Shown here: piece after piece, positions 1-9,265 of the stretch
How the letters are laid out: every line of letters starts with the position of its first letter
Numbering within the stretch: position 1 is the first letter of the stretch
Assembly (NCBI RefSeq): GCF_001579945.1
Contig: NZ_CP011971.1
Span: 1,700,001 to 1,764,000 of the forward strand
Length of the DNA stretch: 64,000 nt
Source of the DNA: Steroidobacter denitrificans
Lineage (GTDB): Bacteria > Pseudomonadota > Gammaproteobacteria > Steroidobacterales > Steroidobacteraceae
Direction of reading: 5' to 3'
Position numbers and translations under genes: made by a program
Notes under the pieces: model-generated
The model's input: only the letters and a program-made list of their open reading frames with translations
Told to the model about the DNA's origin: nothing
Database searches by the model: none

Positions 1-45
1 CGAACCTCGGGCGGAACTGAAAGTCGTCGCCAAATAGGCCCGATC

Positions 46-2796
46 ATGGGCGCACCGGCGAACGAGCGGTGTGCTGCCGTGCCGCCGGCGGCATCGTTCC
101 CTGCCGGTGCGGCTACGATGCCCCCGAAGATAGCGTCGGTGACGATCCTGGCCGCCAGCCGCCGGCTGGCACATGCCCTGGTCCAGGACCATGCCCGGCG
201 TGCCGTGGCCGCGGGACAGCTCGTCTGGCGTACACCACGCATCCTGCATTGGTCTACCTGGCTGCGCCAACAATGGCTCGAAAGACGCGCGCTCGGGCAG
301 CATCCGGCACTACGGCTGTTGACACCGGCCCAGGCCCGGGTGATCTGGAGCGATGTGGTCGGCGCCAGCGAACCCGGGGCAGGGCTGCTGACGCCCGCCG
401 GTGCCGCCAGACTCGCGGCCCGCAGCTGGCAATACATGCAGGAATATCTGCTCCCCCTGGAGGATTTGTCGCAGGCCGACGGCGCGGAGGCCCAGGCATT
501 GGCGCATTGGTGTGCAGGCTTCCAGGCGCGTTGCCGATCCATGAATGCCCTGGACGAAGCAGACCTGCTGTACTGGGCTCACGAGCAGGCACTGCTGCCC
601 CATGAGCCGGTGGCGCTGGTCGGCTTCGATGTCGTGCCGCCGGCATTGCGGCGTCTATTCGATCGATGGCGGGCGCATGGCAAGCTCCTCGAGGCGGATG
701 AGACGGCGTTCGAGGAGCGCGGGCAGGTCGCCGTGGTCACCGCCCGTGAACGCGAGCATGAACTCGAACTCGCCGCCCGTTGGGCGCGCGCGCATTGGCA
801 ACAGGGTGTGCGCCGTATCGGCATCGTCATTCCGGACCTGCAGGCCCGGCGGGCGGCGGTGCGGCGTGTGTTCGAGGACGTGTTCGCGCCGGGCCGACGG
901 GCGGTAGGACAGGACCCGCAGAGTTCGGCGGTAACGATCGCGGCTGCGCAGCCGCTGACGGACTATCCGCTGGTCGAGGCCGCCATGCAGGTGCTGCAGT
1001 TCGTCTTGCCCGGCCGTTCCAGCGTGCATGCCGGACGCCTGCTGCGATCGCCCTTCCTGGGCAGCGCCGAAGGCGAGCAGGACCGGCGCGCCCTTGCCGA
1101 TGGCCGGCTGCGCCAGGAGCGGCGCGAATGTTGGGACTGGTTCGAACTGGAACGCTGGGCGGGCGTGACGCAGTGCGAACGGCTGCAGCACCACGCTCGC
1201 GAAGTCTGCACCCGGTTGCGCGGGGAAACCTCCGCCGCGCCGCCCAGTCGATGGGCGGAACGTTTTCATGGCTGGCTGAAGGCGGCAGGGTGGCCGGGCG
1301 AGCGCACGCTCAGCGGTGTGGAACACCAGACACGGAATAAGTTCCATGCGGCGCTGGCGGAATTCGGCACTTTCGATGCGGTACATACCCTTCTTGGGCT
1401 ACCGGCCGCGCTGGCGCGCCTGCAGGAGTTGCTGGGCGAGACGGCGTTCGAGCCTGAGACGCCGCCGGGCGTGGTCACCGTGATCGACCCGACGACCGTT
1501 ACCGGGATGCGCTTCGATGCTCTGTGGGTGGCGGGACTGGATGCGGGTTCATTCCCGGGCCCTGTCAGCCCCGATCCTCTGATTCCATTGTCGATACAAC
1601 AAAACGCAGGTATGCCCGGAGCATGTGCCGAGGAGGTCATGCGGCAGGCCAGACGACGGCTGTCCGGCTGGGTCGGTTGCGCTGCGCAGGTCGTGCTGAG
1701 CTGGCCCCGGCAGGAGGCGGAGGCTGTACTGCGCCCCAGCGCACTGCTGGCGCCCTGGGCGCCTGCCGACGGCGCTCAGGAAGTCGCGCCGCTCGCCGGG
1801 GTACGCGCCTGGCACCGCAGCCTGTTCGCGCATCGGCCCCGGATGGAGACATTCGAGGATGATCGAGCGCCGATGCTGGCGGACAGCGCCGCGCGCGGCG
1901 GTGCCCGAACGCTCGAGCTGCAATCCAGTTGTCCGTTTCGGGCACAGGCGGAACTGCGCCTGGGCGCGACGGCCTTGGCGCGGATCGGCCTGGGGATCGA
2001 GCCGATGGATCGCGGCACGATCCTGCACCGGGTACTCGCCGAGGTATGGAAATCGCTGGGCACCCAGGCGACGCTGCACTCACTGGCGCAGGAACAGCTG
2101 CAGGCACAGGTGCGAGCGGCGGCGCAGCGGCATGTCGCGCGGGCGCTGCGGCCGGCGTTGCGATATCGCGCCCGTCTGGCGGCATTGGAGACCGAGCATG
2201 TCATCGGGCAGGTGCTGCGCCTGCTGGAACTGGAGAAACTGCGCGCACCCTTTGGTATTCGCGTCGCCGAAGCCTCCGAACCCTACATGATCGGCGGCCT
2301 GGCGATCACCCTGCAGCCCGATCGGATCGATGAACTGGGCGAGGGCGGGCAACTGCTGATCGACTACAAGCTCGGCACTGCACACCAGCCGCGCCAATGG
2401 CTGGATACCTGGCCCGGCCGTCCGCAACGTCCTCAGCTGCCTCTATACGCGCTGGCGCACCAGGATTCCTTGCGCGCCCTGGCGTTTATCGTGCTGGCGC
2501 CGGGAACGGTGGAATATCGCGGCTGGAGCGACGGCACCGCGGTGGGACCGGGTGTGGATGCGTATCCGCAGGGCATACGCCCGGATGAAACCGTGTCCGA
2601 TTGGCCCGCGCTGCTGGCGCACTGGCGATCGACGTTGACGCAGCTGGCGCGCGCCTATGTCGCCGGGGAAGCCGCGGTGGATCCCTTGCCGTACGCGTGC
2701 ACCTGGTGCCATCTGAGCACGATGTGCCGCATCCACGAGCATGCCCCGGCATTCACCGGGGAGGATGCGCCGAGCGAGTGGCGCGACGATGAGTAG
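46..2796 (+). CDS. AddB-like PD-(D/E)XK nuclease, probable DNA repair protein
   Basis: This protein of about 916 aa resembles the AddB-like subunit paired with an AddA/RecB-type helicase in double-strand-break end processing. No Walker A motif is visible. The C-terminal nuclease core is seen at LLIDYKLG (Asp773, Lys775). Cys629 (SSCPF), Cys885, Cys888 and Cys894 (CTWCHLSTMC) reproduce the C...CxxCx5C pattern that holds an iron-sulfur cluster in AddB nucleases. It overlaps the next gene by 8 bases, so the two are probably co-translated. An ATG at 118 is an equally possible start, because recognisable similarity begins only after it. The family assignment is from memory of the domain layout; the nuclease and Fe-S residues are directly visible. 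Confidence 0.82.
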   Translation: MGAPANERCAAVPPAASFPAGAATMPPKIASVTILAASRRLAHALVQDHARRAVAAGQLVWRTPRILHWSTWLRQQWLERRALGQHPALRLLTPAQARVIWSDVVGASEPGAGLLTPAGAARLAARSWQYMQEYLLPLEDLSQADGAEAQALAHWCAGFQARCRSMNALDEADLLYWAHEQALLPHEPVALVGFDVVPPALRRLFDRWRAHGKLLEADETAFEERGQVAVVTAREREHELELAARWARAHWQQGVRRIGIVIPDLQARRAAVRRVFEDVFAPGRRAVGQDPQSSAVTIAAAQPLTDYPLVEAAMQVLQFVLPGRSSVHAGRLLRSPFLGSAEGEQDRRALADGRLRQERRECWDWFELERWAGVTQCERLQHHAREVCTRLRGETSAAPPSRWAERFHGWLKAAGWPGERTLSGVEHQTRNKFHAALAEFGTFDAVHTLLGLPAALARLQELLGETAFEPETPPGVVTVIDPTTVTGMRFDALWVAGLDAGSFPGPVSPDPLIPLSIQQNAGMPGACAEEVMRQARRRLSGWVGCAAQVVLSWPRQEAEAVLRPSALLAPWAPADGAQEVAPLAGVRAWHRSLFAHRPRMETFEDDRAPMLADSAARGGARTLELQSSCPFRAQAELRLGATALARIGLGIEPMDRGTILHRVLAEVWKSLGTQATLHSLAQEQLQAQVRAAAQRHVARALRPALRYRARLAALETEHVIGQVLRLLELEKLRAPFGIRVAEASEPYMIGGLAITLQPDRIDELGEGGQLLIDYKLGTAHQPRQWLDTWPGRPQRPQLPLYALAHQDSLRALAFIVLAPGTVEYRGWSDGTAVGPGVDAYPQGIRPDETVSDWPALLAHWRSTLTQLARAYVAGEAAVDPLPYACTWCHLSTMCRIHEHAPAFTGEDAPSEWRDDE

Positions 2797-5700
2797 CGAC
2801 GCAGACGCACGCCGCCAGGCGCTGGATCCGGCGCGCTCATTCATCGTGCAGGCGCCGGCCGGCTCCGGCAAGACGGAGTTGTTGACACAACGCTACCTGC
2901 GCCTGCTCACCACCGTACAGCATCCCGAACAAATCCTGGCCATTACGTTCACGCGCAAGGCTGCTGCGGAGATGCGCAATCGTATCCTGCAGGCGCTGCA
3001 TGGCGCGGACGGGCCGGCACCTCCCGAGGAGCACAAGCGTACGACCTGGACCTTGGCCGCGGCGGTGAAAAAACAGGATCGCCGGCATGGCTGGCAACTT
3101 GCGGATCATCCCTCGCGCCTGCGCATCCAGACGATCGACGCGCTCAATGCCGGCCTGGCGCGGCGCCTGCCGGTGCTGTCCGGCACCGGGGCCGCGCTGG
3201 AGCCCGCCGAGGATACCCATCCCTTGTACGAGGCGGCGGTCGCTCGACTCATCGAACGTCTCGGTGACGGATCGGCCGAGTCGGCCTGCCTGGAAACGTT
3301 GGTGATCCATCTGGGCAATCGCGTCGACCGGCTCGATAAACTGCTGCGCGATCTGCTGGCCAAGCGGGATCAATGGCTGCATCCCATCATGAACGCGGCG
3401 GCGCACGATGATCTGCGCGGCATGTTGGAGCAAACGCTGTCGGATCTGATCGAACGCCACCTGACGCAATTGTGCGCCGAACTGCCGGCCCCGCTGCGCG
3501 CCGAGGTGTGGGTCCTGACGAGCTATGCCGCCGCGAATCTGTTGCGGGGTGCCGACCTGCCGCCCGGGCGGCGCGCGCTGTTCGAAGCCTGTGTGGAAAA
3601 CAGTGCGAGCGGCGCGACGGCCCTGGAAGCGCGCGGCGAGTGCCTGCAGGCGTGGCTGGCCGTCACGGAAGTATTCCTGCGCAAGGAAGGCCAGGTCTAC
3701 AAATCGGTCAACGTCAGGCAGGGCTTTCCGCCGCAGGATACCGCGATGAAATCGCGCATGCGCGAGACGCTCGCCGCGCTGGCCGAGAATGCCGACCTGT
3801 GCGCATATCTTGCGCTGCTGCGCGAGTTGCCCGCGCCGCACTACTCGACCGGGCAATGGCGCGTTCTACAGGCCTTGCTCACGGTGCTGCCGCTTGCGGT
3901 GGCCGAACTGCAACTGGTGTTTCAGGCGCAAGGCAAGGCCGATTACCTGGAAAACGCGCTGCGGGCACTGCGGGCGCTGGGTACGAACGAGGCGCCGACC
4001 GACCTGGCGCTGGCCTTCGACTACCGGCTGCAGCATCTGCTCATCGACGAATGCCAGGATACCTCGTTTGCGCAGTTCGATCTGCTGGAACGCTTGACGG
4101 CGGGCTGGACGCCGGGCGACGGGCGCACACTATTCTGTGTCGGCGATCCCATGCAGTCGATTTATCGCTTTCGCCAGGCCGAAGTAGGATTGTTTTTACA
4201 ACTGCGCCGCCAGGGACTGCGCACGGTGCAACTCGAGCCGCTGCGGCTCACGGCGAATTTTCGCTCGCTGCGCCCGCTGGTGGAATGGGTCAACCAGGTC
4301 TTTCCTTCAGTACTGTCGCCGCGGGATGATCCGGAGCAGGGTGCCGTCAAATACAGTCCCAGCGAGGCGGTACGCGGAGCATATCCTTCCAGCGAGGCGG
4401 TACGCGGAGCGGCTGATGCCAATATCGCGATACACAGCGGCGACGCCGAACCCGCCGATCAGGCTCAAAACGGAAATTCGGCTCTGACATCGGCGGGCCT
4501 GGCACCGAACCAGGATGGATCGCCGGAGGCGGACACGTTGCCGGTCGGCGTGCATGTACATGCGGCGCTCGATGAGGATGCTTCGGCGCAGGCGCTGCGC
4601 GTAGTGCATATCGTGCGCGAGGCACGGCGGCTCGATCCGGCGGGAAGCATCGCCGTTCTGGTGATGGCGCGCCCGCACGTACAGCAGATCGCCGCCGCGC
4701 TGAGCGCCGCCTCGATCGATTTCCAGGCCATCGAGATCGAACTGCTGAGATCCCGGCCGGTGGTACAGGATCTGATTGCGCTGACGCGCGCGCTGGTGCA
4801 TCCGGCCGATCGCACCGCCTGGCTGGCCGTGCTGCGTGCGCCATGGTGTGGCTTGAGCCTGGCCGACCTGCATGCCCTGGTCGGCATGGATCGGAAACAC
4901 ACGATCAATGAACTGCTGGCACAAGCGCAGCTGGAGAATGGCTGGCCGGAAGCGCTCGGCACCCAGGGTCGCATACGCATCGGCCGGGTTCATGCGGTGT
5001 TGCGCACCGCCTTGCATGAACGTGGCCGCGTTTCTCTGCGCGACTGGGTCGAGCGCACCTGGAACTCCCTGGGTGGACCGGCTTGCCTGCAGCGCGAGCA
5101 GGATCTGGACGATGCGCAAGCCTTCCTGGAACGCCTGGAACAAATCGAGGTGGCTGGCGACCTGGCGGACGTGGCGCGGCTCGAAGAGCAGTTGGAGCGC
5201 CTGTTCGCACGCCCGCGCGGCGAGCAGGAAGCGCAGCAGGCGGGCCCGGTGCCGGGACCGGCAGGCATCGAACTCATGACCATCCACAAGGCGAAGGGCC
5301 TGGAGTTCGACACGGTGATTCTGCCGGAACTGCATCGCCGGATGCGTAACGAGGACCAGGAGCTGTTGCGCTGGACCCGCGTACCCGGCCACGGCGGCAT
5401 CGTATTCGCGCCGCTCAAAGCGCAAGATGCCGAGGTGGATCCGATGTATCGCTGGGTCGAGCGGCTGGAACGTCAGCGCGGCTCGTGTGAACGGGCGCGA
5501 CTGCTGTATGTGGCGGCGACCCGCGCCCGACGCGCGCTGCATTTGCTGGGCAGCGTGCGTTCGAGGCAGGACGACTCGGGAGTGCGCCTGGTCGAGCCGC
5601 GCGAGGGCTCGATGCTGCGCATGCTGTGGGGCGCATTGCGGCCTCGCTTCGAGGAGCTGACATCGGCATCGCCGGTGGCGCTGCCGCCGGTGCCGCCGGC

Positions 5701-6361
5701 GTCCGGAAGGATATTGCGGCGTTTGCCTCTGTCCTGGCAGGCGCCTGCCGCGGATAGCGCCGTGCCCGCGCAGCCCCCACCGCTTGCCGGCATCGATGCC
5801 TCGGCGCCGGATTTCGATTGGGTGACGGAAACAGCGCGCCATGTGGGAACGCTGGTACATCGCGAGTTGGAGCGTCTGGTGCGTAACGGCCTTGCGGTGG
5901 CCGGTGGCGCCGTACCGGCCGACGCCGCGCCGCGCCTGGCAACCGAGCTGGCCGAACTGGGTGTGCCGCCGCAGCGCTGCGAAGCGGCCGTCCTGCGCGT
6001 GTTCGAAGCTATCGAGAATATCTTGTCGGATGCCCGGGGCTGCTGGCTGCTGGGTATCGGCGAGCCGATCCAGGAGGCGGAATCGGAGCTCGCGCTCAGC
6101 GGGGTGGTGAACGGCCGCGTCGTCTCCAGTGTCATCGATCGCAGCTTTGTCGACGCCCGGGGGATACGCTGGATCGTCGACTTCAAGACCAGCACGCACG
6201 AGGGCGGGCAGCTTGCATGGTTCCTGGATTCGGAGGTAGAGCGTTATCGTCCGCAACTGCGGCGTTACGTCCAGCTGATGCGCTGCCTGCATCCGGCGCA
6301 GCCGGTACGTGCAGCCTTGTATTTTCCCCTGCTACGCCAATGGCGTGAAGTCGAAGTATAG
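2789..6361 (+). CDS. AddA/RecB-like UvrD-family helicase-nuclease
   Basis: This 1190-aa SF1A helicase has a C-terminal RecB-type nuclease and is expected to unwind and resect DNA ends with the preceding AddB-like protein. Walker A is APAGSGKT (residues 22-29, Lys28). Walker B is LLIDECQDTS (Asp420, Glu421). Later helicase motifs include TIHKAKGLEFD and LLYVAATRARR. The nuclease motif is IVDFKTS (Asp1131, Lys1133). The start at 2789 gives an 8-base overlap with the upstream stop; an ATG at 2741 lies 48 bases further up but is buried in the previous gene. A low-complexity insert with a 30-base tandem repeat lies around residues 520-575, between conserved helicase blocks, and looks like a disordered loop. 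Confidence 0.85.
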   Translation: MSSDADARRQALDPARSFIVQAPAGSGKTELLTQRYLRLLTTVQHPEQILAITFTRKAAAEMRNRILQALHGADGPAPPEEHKRTTWTLAAAVKKQDRRHGWQLADHPSRLRIQTIDALNAGLARRLPVLSGTGAALEPAEDTHPLYEAAVARLIERLGDGSAESACLETLVIHLGNRVDRLDKLLRDLLAKRDQWLHPIMNAAAHDDLRGMLEQTLSDLIERHLTQLCAELPAPLRAEVWVLTSYAAANLLRGADLPPGRRALFEACVENSASGATALEARGECLQAWLAVTEVFLRKEGQVYKSVNVRQGFPPQDTAMKSRMRETLAALAENADLCAYLALLRELPAPHYSTGQWRVLQALLTVLPLAVAELQLVFQAQGKADYLENALRALRALGTNEAPTDLALAFDYRLQHLLIDECQDTSFAQFDLLERLTAGWTPGDGRTLFCVGDPMQSIYRFRQAEVGLFLQLRRQGLRTVQLEPLRLTANFRSLRPLVEWVNQVFPSVLSPRDDPEQGAVKYSPSEAVRGAYPSSEAVRGAADANIAIHSGDAEPADQAQNGNSALTSAGLAPNQDGSPEADTLPVGVHVHAALDEDASAQALRVVHIVREARRLDPAGSIAVLVMARPHVQQIAAALSAASIDFQAIEIELLRSRPVVQDLIALTRALVHPADRTAWLAVLRAPWCGLSLADLHALVGMDRKHTINELLAQAQLENGWPEALGTQGRIRIGRVHAVLRTALHERGRVSLRDWVERTWNSLGGPACLQREQDLDDAQAFLERLEQIEVAGDLADVARLEEQLERLFARPRGEQEAQQAGPVPGPAGIELMTIHKAKGLEFDTVILPELHRRMRNEDQELLRWTRVPGHGGIVFAPLKAQDAEVDPMYRWVERLERQRGSCERARLLYVAATRARRALHLLGSVRSRQDDSGVRLVEPREGSMLRMLWGALRPRFEELTSASPVALPPVPPASGRILRRLPLSWQAPAADSAVPAQPPPLAGIDASAPDFDWVTETARHVGTLVHRELERLVRNGLAVAGGAVPADAAPRLATELAELGVPPQRCEAAVLRVFEAIENILSDARGCWLLGIGEPIQEAESELALSGVVNGRVVSSVIDRSFVDARGIRWIVDFKTSTHEGGQLAWFLDSEVERYRPQLRRYVQLMRCLHPAQPVRAALYFPLLRQWREVEV
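4359..4410 (+). repeat. Two-copy 30-base in-frame repeat inside the AddA-like gene
   Basis: A 22-base sequence (CCAGCGAGGCGGTACGCGGA plus GC) occurs at 4359-4380 and again at 4389-4410, identical and 30 bases apart. Both copies are in the same frame and encode SEAVRGA. The surrounding ~50 residues are low-complexity and interrupt an otherwise conserved helicase, so this is a recent local duplication or an inserted repeat element. Confidence 0.8.
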
Positions 6362-6369
6362 GCAGCCTG

Positions 6370-7188
6370 TCAGAAGCTGCCCTCGAGGGAGAAGGGCCGG
6401 CGGCCCTGCGCATCCGCCGGACCCAGAAACTGCAACGCCTGGACGATCTCGCTCGAGGCTTCGGGGCGCGGTGTGACGAGTCCTTCGATGATATAGCTGC
6501 GATCGGCCCGCAGCTGCACGCTGCCTGTCACCTGCAGCGGACCGCCGGTGTCGATGAGCGTGCCGGCCGGCACCGCGGCTCGTGTGCTGTCCGCGGCGGG
6601 CGCGAAATCGACCCGATAGCTGCCGAGCCTGAGCGGCCTGCCCGCTGAACCGCCCATCGATCCGCCCACCCATCCGCCCACCCATCCGCTGAGCGCCACG
6701 GCATCGAGCCGGCCGGCCGCCTGGATCGGCCAGCCCCGCTCCAGGCGCAGATCGGCAAACTTGAGATCGAGCGTACCGTTCCAGCCGCCCATCGACGGTA
6801 TCGCCGACAGCGCATTCAACGGCAGGGAGGCAGTGAGATCGGTGACGCGCAGCCGGCCTTGCCGGCCGGCGGTTACCGTGGCCTGCGCAAAACCATCGGC
6901 ACGGTTGAGGGTCAGGTCCGCACGCAGGCGCGCGCCCAGCAGTGCTGTCGGGTGCAGTCGCCATTCGAGCCGCCCCAGTCGCGCTTCCTGCCATTGCAGG
7001 TTCTCGGCGCGCCCATGCCAGAGCGTACCCGATATGCCCTCCAGGCGTGTCTGAGCGGGCGCAAGCCATCCCAGCGCCAGGCGCGCGGGCAGGGTGAGCA
7101 GCGCAAACAGGAGGAAGGCACCGCCGCCCAGCAGGACGAAGGGCATGATGCGGCAGCCAGACGCTTCCGTGCCGAAGAGCTTCTTCAT
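6370..7188 (-). CDS. gspN: Type II secretion system protein N
   Basis: GspN is an inner-membrane accessory component of the type II secretion system in some gammaproteobacteria, such as the Xanthomonas Xps system. The 272-aa product has one N-terminal membrane segment (PFVLLGGGAFLLFALLTL). The typical start of the mature region follows, with a GISGTLWHGRAENLQW-type motif, and then a beta-rich periplasmic domain. The start ATG at 7188 was chosen because the hydrophobic segment follows after about 15 residues. It is the last gene of the gspG-N operon, 68 bases after gspM. A glycine/valine-rich tandem repeat (GWVGGWVGGSMGG) near residue 168 is unusual. Confidence 0.82.
   Translation of the reverse strand: MKKLFGTEASGCRIMPFVLLGGGAFLLFALLTLPARLALGWLAPAQTRLEGISGTLWHGRAENLQWQEARLGRLEWRLHPTALLGARLRADLTLNRADGFAQATVTAGRQGRLRVTDLTASLPLNALSAIPSMGGWNGTLDLKFADLRLERGWPIQAAGRLDAVALSGWVGGWVGGSMGGSAGRPLRLGSYRVDFAPAADSTRAAVPAGTLIDTGGPLQVTGSVQLRADRSYIIEGLVTPRPEASSEIVQALQFLGPADAQGRRPFSLEGSF
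6661..6692 (-). repeat. 12-base tandem repeat in gspN with G-quadruplex potential
   Basis: The + strand reads CCGCCCACCCAT twice in tandem, followed by CCGCT. On the coding (-) strand this gives four GGG runs separated by 1, 5 and 1 bases (GGGTGGGCGGATGGGTGGG), which fits the loose G-quadruplex pattern. The repeat encodes the GWVG units of GspN. Confidence 0.7.
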
Positions 7189-7256
7189 GGCGGCCCGCCG
7201 CAGACCTGGGTACGACGGAACGCCCCGCTCGGAGGTAAGGCCGGCGAGTACATCGA

Positions 7257-7760
7257 TCAGCTGCCTGCGCGTGTGAGCACCAGGCTCGCGTTGACATATC
7301 CAGGATTGCCGCTGCGATCGATCGTCGCAGACTCGACATTGATGGCATACCGCTGCTGCAGATCCCCCAGGCAGGCCACCAGCGTGTCGAATTCCGCGGC
7401 CTCCAGCCTGACGCGAATACCGGTCTCGCCGTCGGGCGTCTGGCCGGTGAGTGCGGTGCCCAGGCCGCATTCGCGGGCGGTACGATCGACCAGTACGACC
7501 AGCGAATCCGTGGCGGCGTGCTCCGCGGCGGGGGCGCCGGCATTCAGCGCCAGCATCTCCGGGCCGATGCCGCGCATCCAGGCCAGATCGGCTTCCTTCC
7601 GGACGACCCGTTCGCTGCGCGATTTCACGGCATCGTGGAAGGGCGCAAGCGCCAGCGTATAGAGCGCGAGCAGCACGGCCAGGACGACGCCGACACCGAT
7701 GAATAGCTGCTCGCGCGCTTGCAAGGAATGAAATCGGTCCTTGAGCTGCTGCAGATTCAT
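7257..7760 (-). CDS. gspM: Type II secretion system protein M
   Basis: The 167-aa bitopic inner-membrane protein has a short cytoplasmic N-terminus, one membrane helix (LFIGVGVVLAVLLALYTLAL, residues about 19-38) and a periplasmic ferredoxin-like domain. GspM partners GspL and the ATPase GspE in the inner-membrane platform. Its ATG overlaps the gspL stop by 4 bases (7757-7760), a sign of coupled translation. Length and position between gspL and gspN are typical. Confidence 0.88.
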   Translation of the reverse strand: MNLQQLKDRFHSLQAREQLFIGVGVVLAVLLALYTLALAPFHDAVKSRSERVVRKEADLAWMRGIGPEMLALNAGAPAAEHAATDSLVVLVDRTARECGLGTALTGQTPDGETGIRVRLEAAEFDTLVACLGDLQQRYAINVESATIDRSGNPGYVNASLVLTRAGS

Positions 7761-9118
7761 ACGCCCGGATTCCTGAGTTGCAGCCGGCCCTCGAACTTGG
7801 AATCACGGGGATTGGCCGATTCGATCTTGGCGCTGACGCCGCGTTCGCCGGCCACCTGGCGAATACGATCCAGCGTCTCCACGGACGGGACCAGCACTCG
7901 CAGATCGGTGATCTGGTCCCGATAGGACAAGGCTTCGATGTTCGTCCCGGGCGCTTCCGCCAAGGCTTCGCCCAGGGCCGCCAGGGTCGCCATCATGCCC
8001 TGTGCGACATTGCCGCCGCGCAGCTGGGCCAGGCGAGCCTCCACCCGCCTGCGCGCCTGGTCCGCCGCCGGCACCGGCGTGCCGGGCATGAGCTGCTGAT
8101 AGATCGCGGTGATCTGCGTATCCAGGCGTGCTTCGGCAGCGCGGTCATGCATGTACTGCCAGGATTTTGCGCCCAGGTGCAGGGCGGCAAACACCAACGC
8201 CAGTGCGGCGGCATGGCGCCAGGGGGCGAACGATATGTTCAGTCGTGTACGGACCTGATAGGGGCCCTGCAGCAGGTTGACCGCCGTACCTTGCACGATC
8301 TGCGCAGCCAGCATCGGCAGCGGGCCCTGCGGCAGCAGTTTCAGCTGCAGGCTGGCAGTGAATTCACGCAGTCCCTCCAGCAGCTCACGCTCCCGTTGGT
8401 AGTCCTCCTCGCCGACGTAGATCGTGACGTGCTCACGTGTTTCCTCGCCGGAGGCGAGCGCCAACTGCAAGGCTTCGATCAACGGCTCGACCTCGAGTAC
8501 CACGGCGGGCGCGAGCGGACGCTTCAGGTACACGCATAGTTCGTGGATCAGCACCGTGACGCCGTTGGGTGTCGGCGGCAGCGCCTCGGTCTCCGCGTAG
8601 ATCGCGTTCGGATGCAGTCCGGCGGCGGCCAGCGCGGCCTGCCATGCCTGCATGGCCGGGTGCGTAACGATAGCGACCGGCGTGCCGCGTGACGCCGTAC
8701 GCCGAGGTCCGAGCGCCGCGCCTGCGGCGAGGCGGCCGATGGCGAAGTGCTGATCCTCGAGATCGCCGGCCAGCTGTTCCTCGAGCGCGAAGGGTACGAT
8801 CTGCGCCAGTTTTGCTCCGCTGCGCGGCGGCAGCACCGGCTCGACAAGCAGCACCTGCGTACCCGGAACGAGCACGATCAGGCGGCGTGCGGGGGTCTGT
8901 GCCGCGGCGGCCAGCGACAGCGGACCCGAGCATACGGCGTCACGCGCCACGCCGTCGCCGTCGACGATGAGCCACTCCGCCAGGTAGCTGATCGGATCGG
9001 CGGGCGGTACGGCGCCGCCGTCCTGACCGGCTGCCGGCTGGAGCGGCGTATCCGCGCCCTGGGTGCCGGGAGTGTTCCTGTTGCCGGGGCGCAATCGAAC
9101 GACTAGAAATTCCGGCAT
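7757..9118 (-). CDS. gspL: Type II secretion system protein L
   Basis: The 453-aa product matches GspL. An actin-like cytoplasmic domain starts MPEFLVVRLRPG and recruits GspE; a single membrane segment (AAALALVFAALHLGA) is followed by a periplasmic domain that pairs with GspM. The start ATG at 9118 was preferred because an AGG lies 6 bases upstream. An ATG at 9124 (two codons earlier) and one at 9169 are alternatives. A low-complexity Pro/Ala/Asn insert occurs near the N-terminus. The preceding 147-base gap contains the 13-base homopolymer described separately. Confidence 0.87.
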   Translation of the reverse strand: MPEFLVVRLRPGNRNTPGTQGADTPLQPAAGQDGGAVPPADPISYLAEWLIVDGDGVARDAVCSGPLSLAAAAQTPARRLIVLVPGTQVLLVEPVLPPRSGAKLAQIVPFALEEQLAGDLEDQHFAIGRLAAGAALGPRRTASRGTPVAIVTHPAMQAWQAALAAAGLHPNAIYAETEALPPTPNGVTVLIHELCVYLKRPLAPAVVLEVEPLIEALQLALASGEETREHVTIYVGEEDYQRERELLEGLREFTASLQLKLLPQGPLPMLAAQIVQGTAVNLLQGPYQVRTRLNISFAPWRHAAALALVFAALHLGAKSWQYMHDRAAEARLDTQITAIYQQLMPGTPVPAADQARRRVEARLAQLRGGNVAQGMMATLAALGEALAEAPGTNIEALSYRDQITDLRVLVPSVETLDRIRQVAGERGVSAKIESANPRDSKFEGRLQLRNPGV

Positions 9119-9219
9119 CAGCATCCTGTCCGGGTCGACGGCGGCGGCGAAGTTTCGAGGGGCGAGCACATGCCTATTCGGATTCTCTGTCCTGGAGCGT
9201 CCATCCGCGATGCCTGGCT

Positions 9220-9232
9220 GGGGGGGGGGGGG
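9220..9232. repeat. Run of 13 G between gspK and gspL
   Basis: The + strand has 13 consecutive G residues, read as 13 C in the transcribed direction of the gsp operon. It lies about 100 bases upstream of the gspL start and 34 bases after the gspK stop. Runs of this length are prone to slippage in cells and to sequencing error. Confidence 0.95.
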
Positions 9233-9265
9233 TACCTGAATGTCGGATCGGGGTATCGGGTCAGG

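Noticed and set aside
46-646. Several overlapping open frames on both strands at the window start.
   Set aside because: They are shadows of the GC-rich AddB-like gene; only that frame shows protein motifs.
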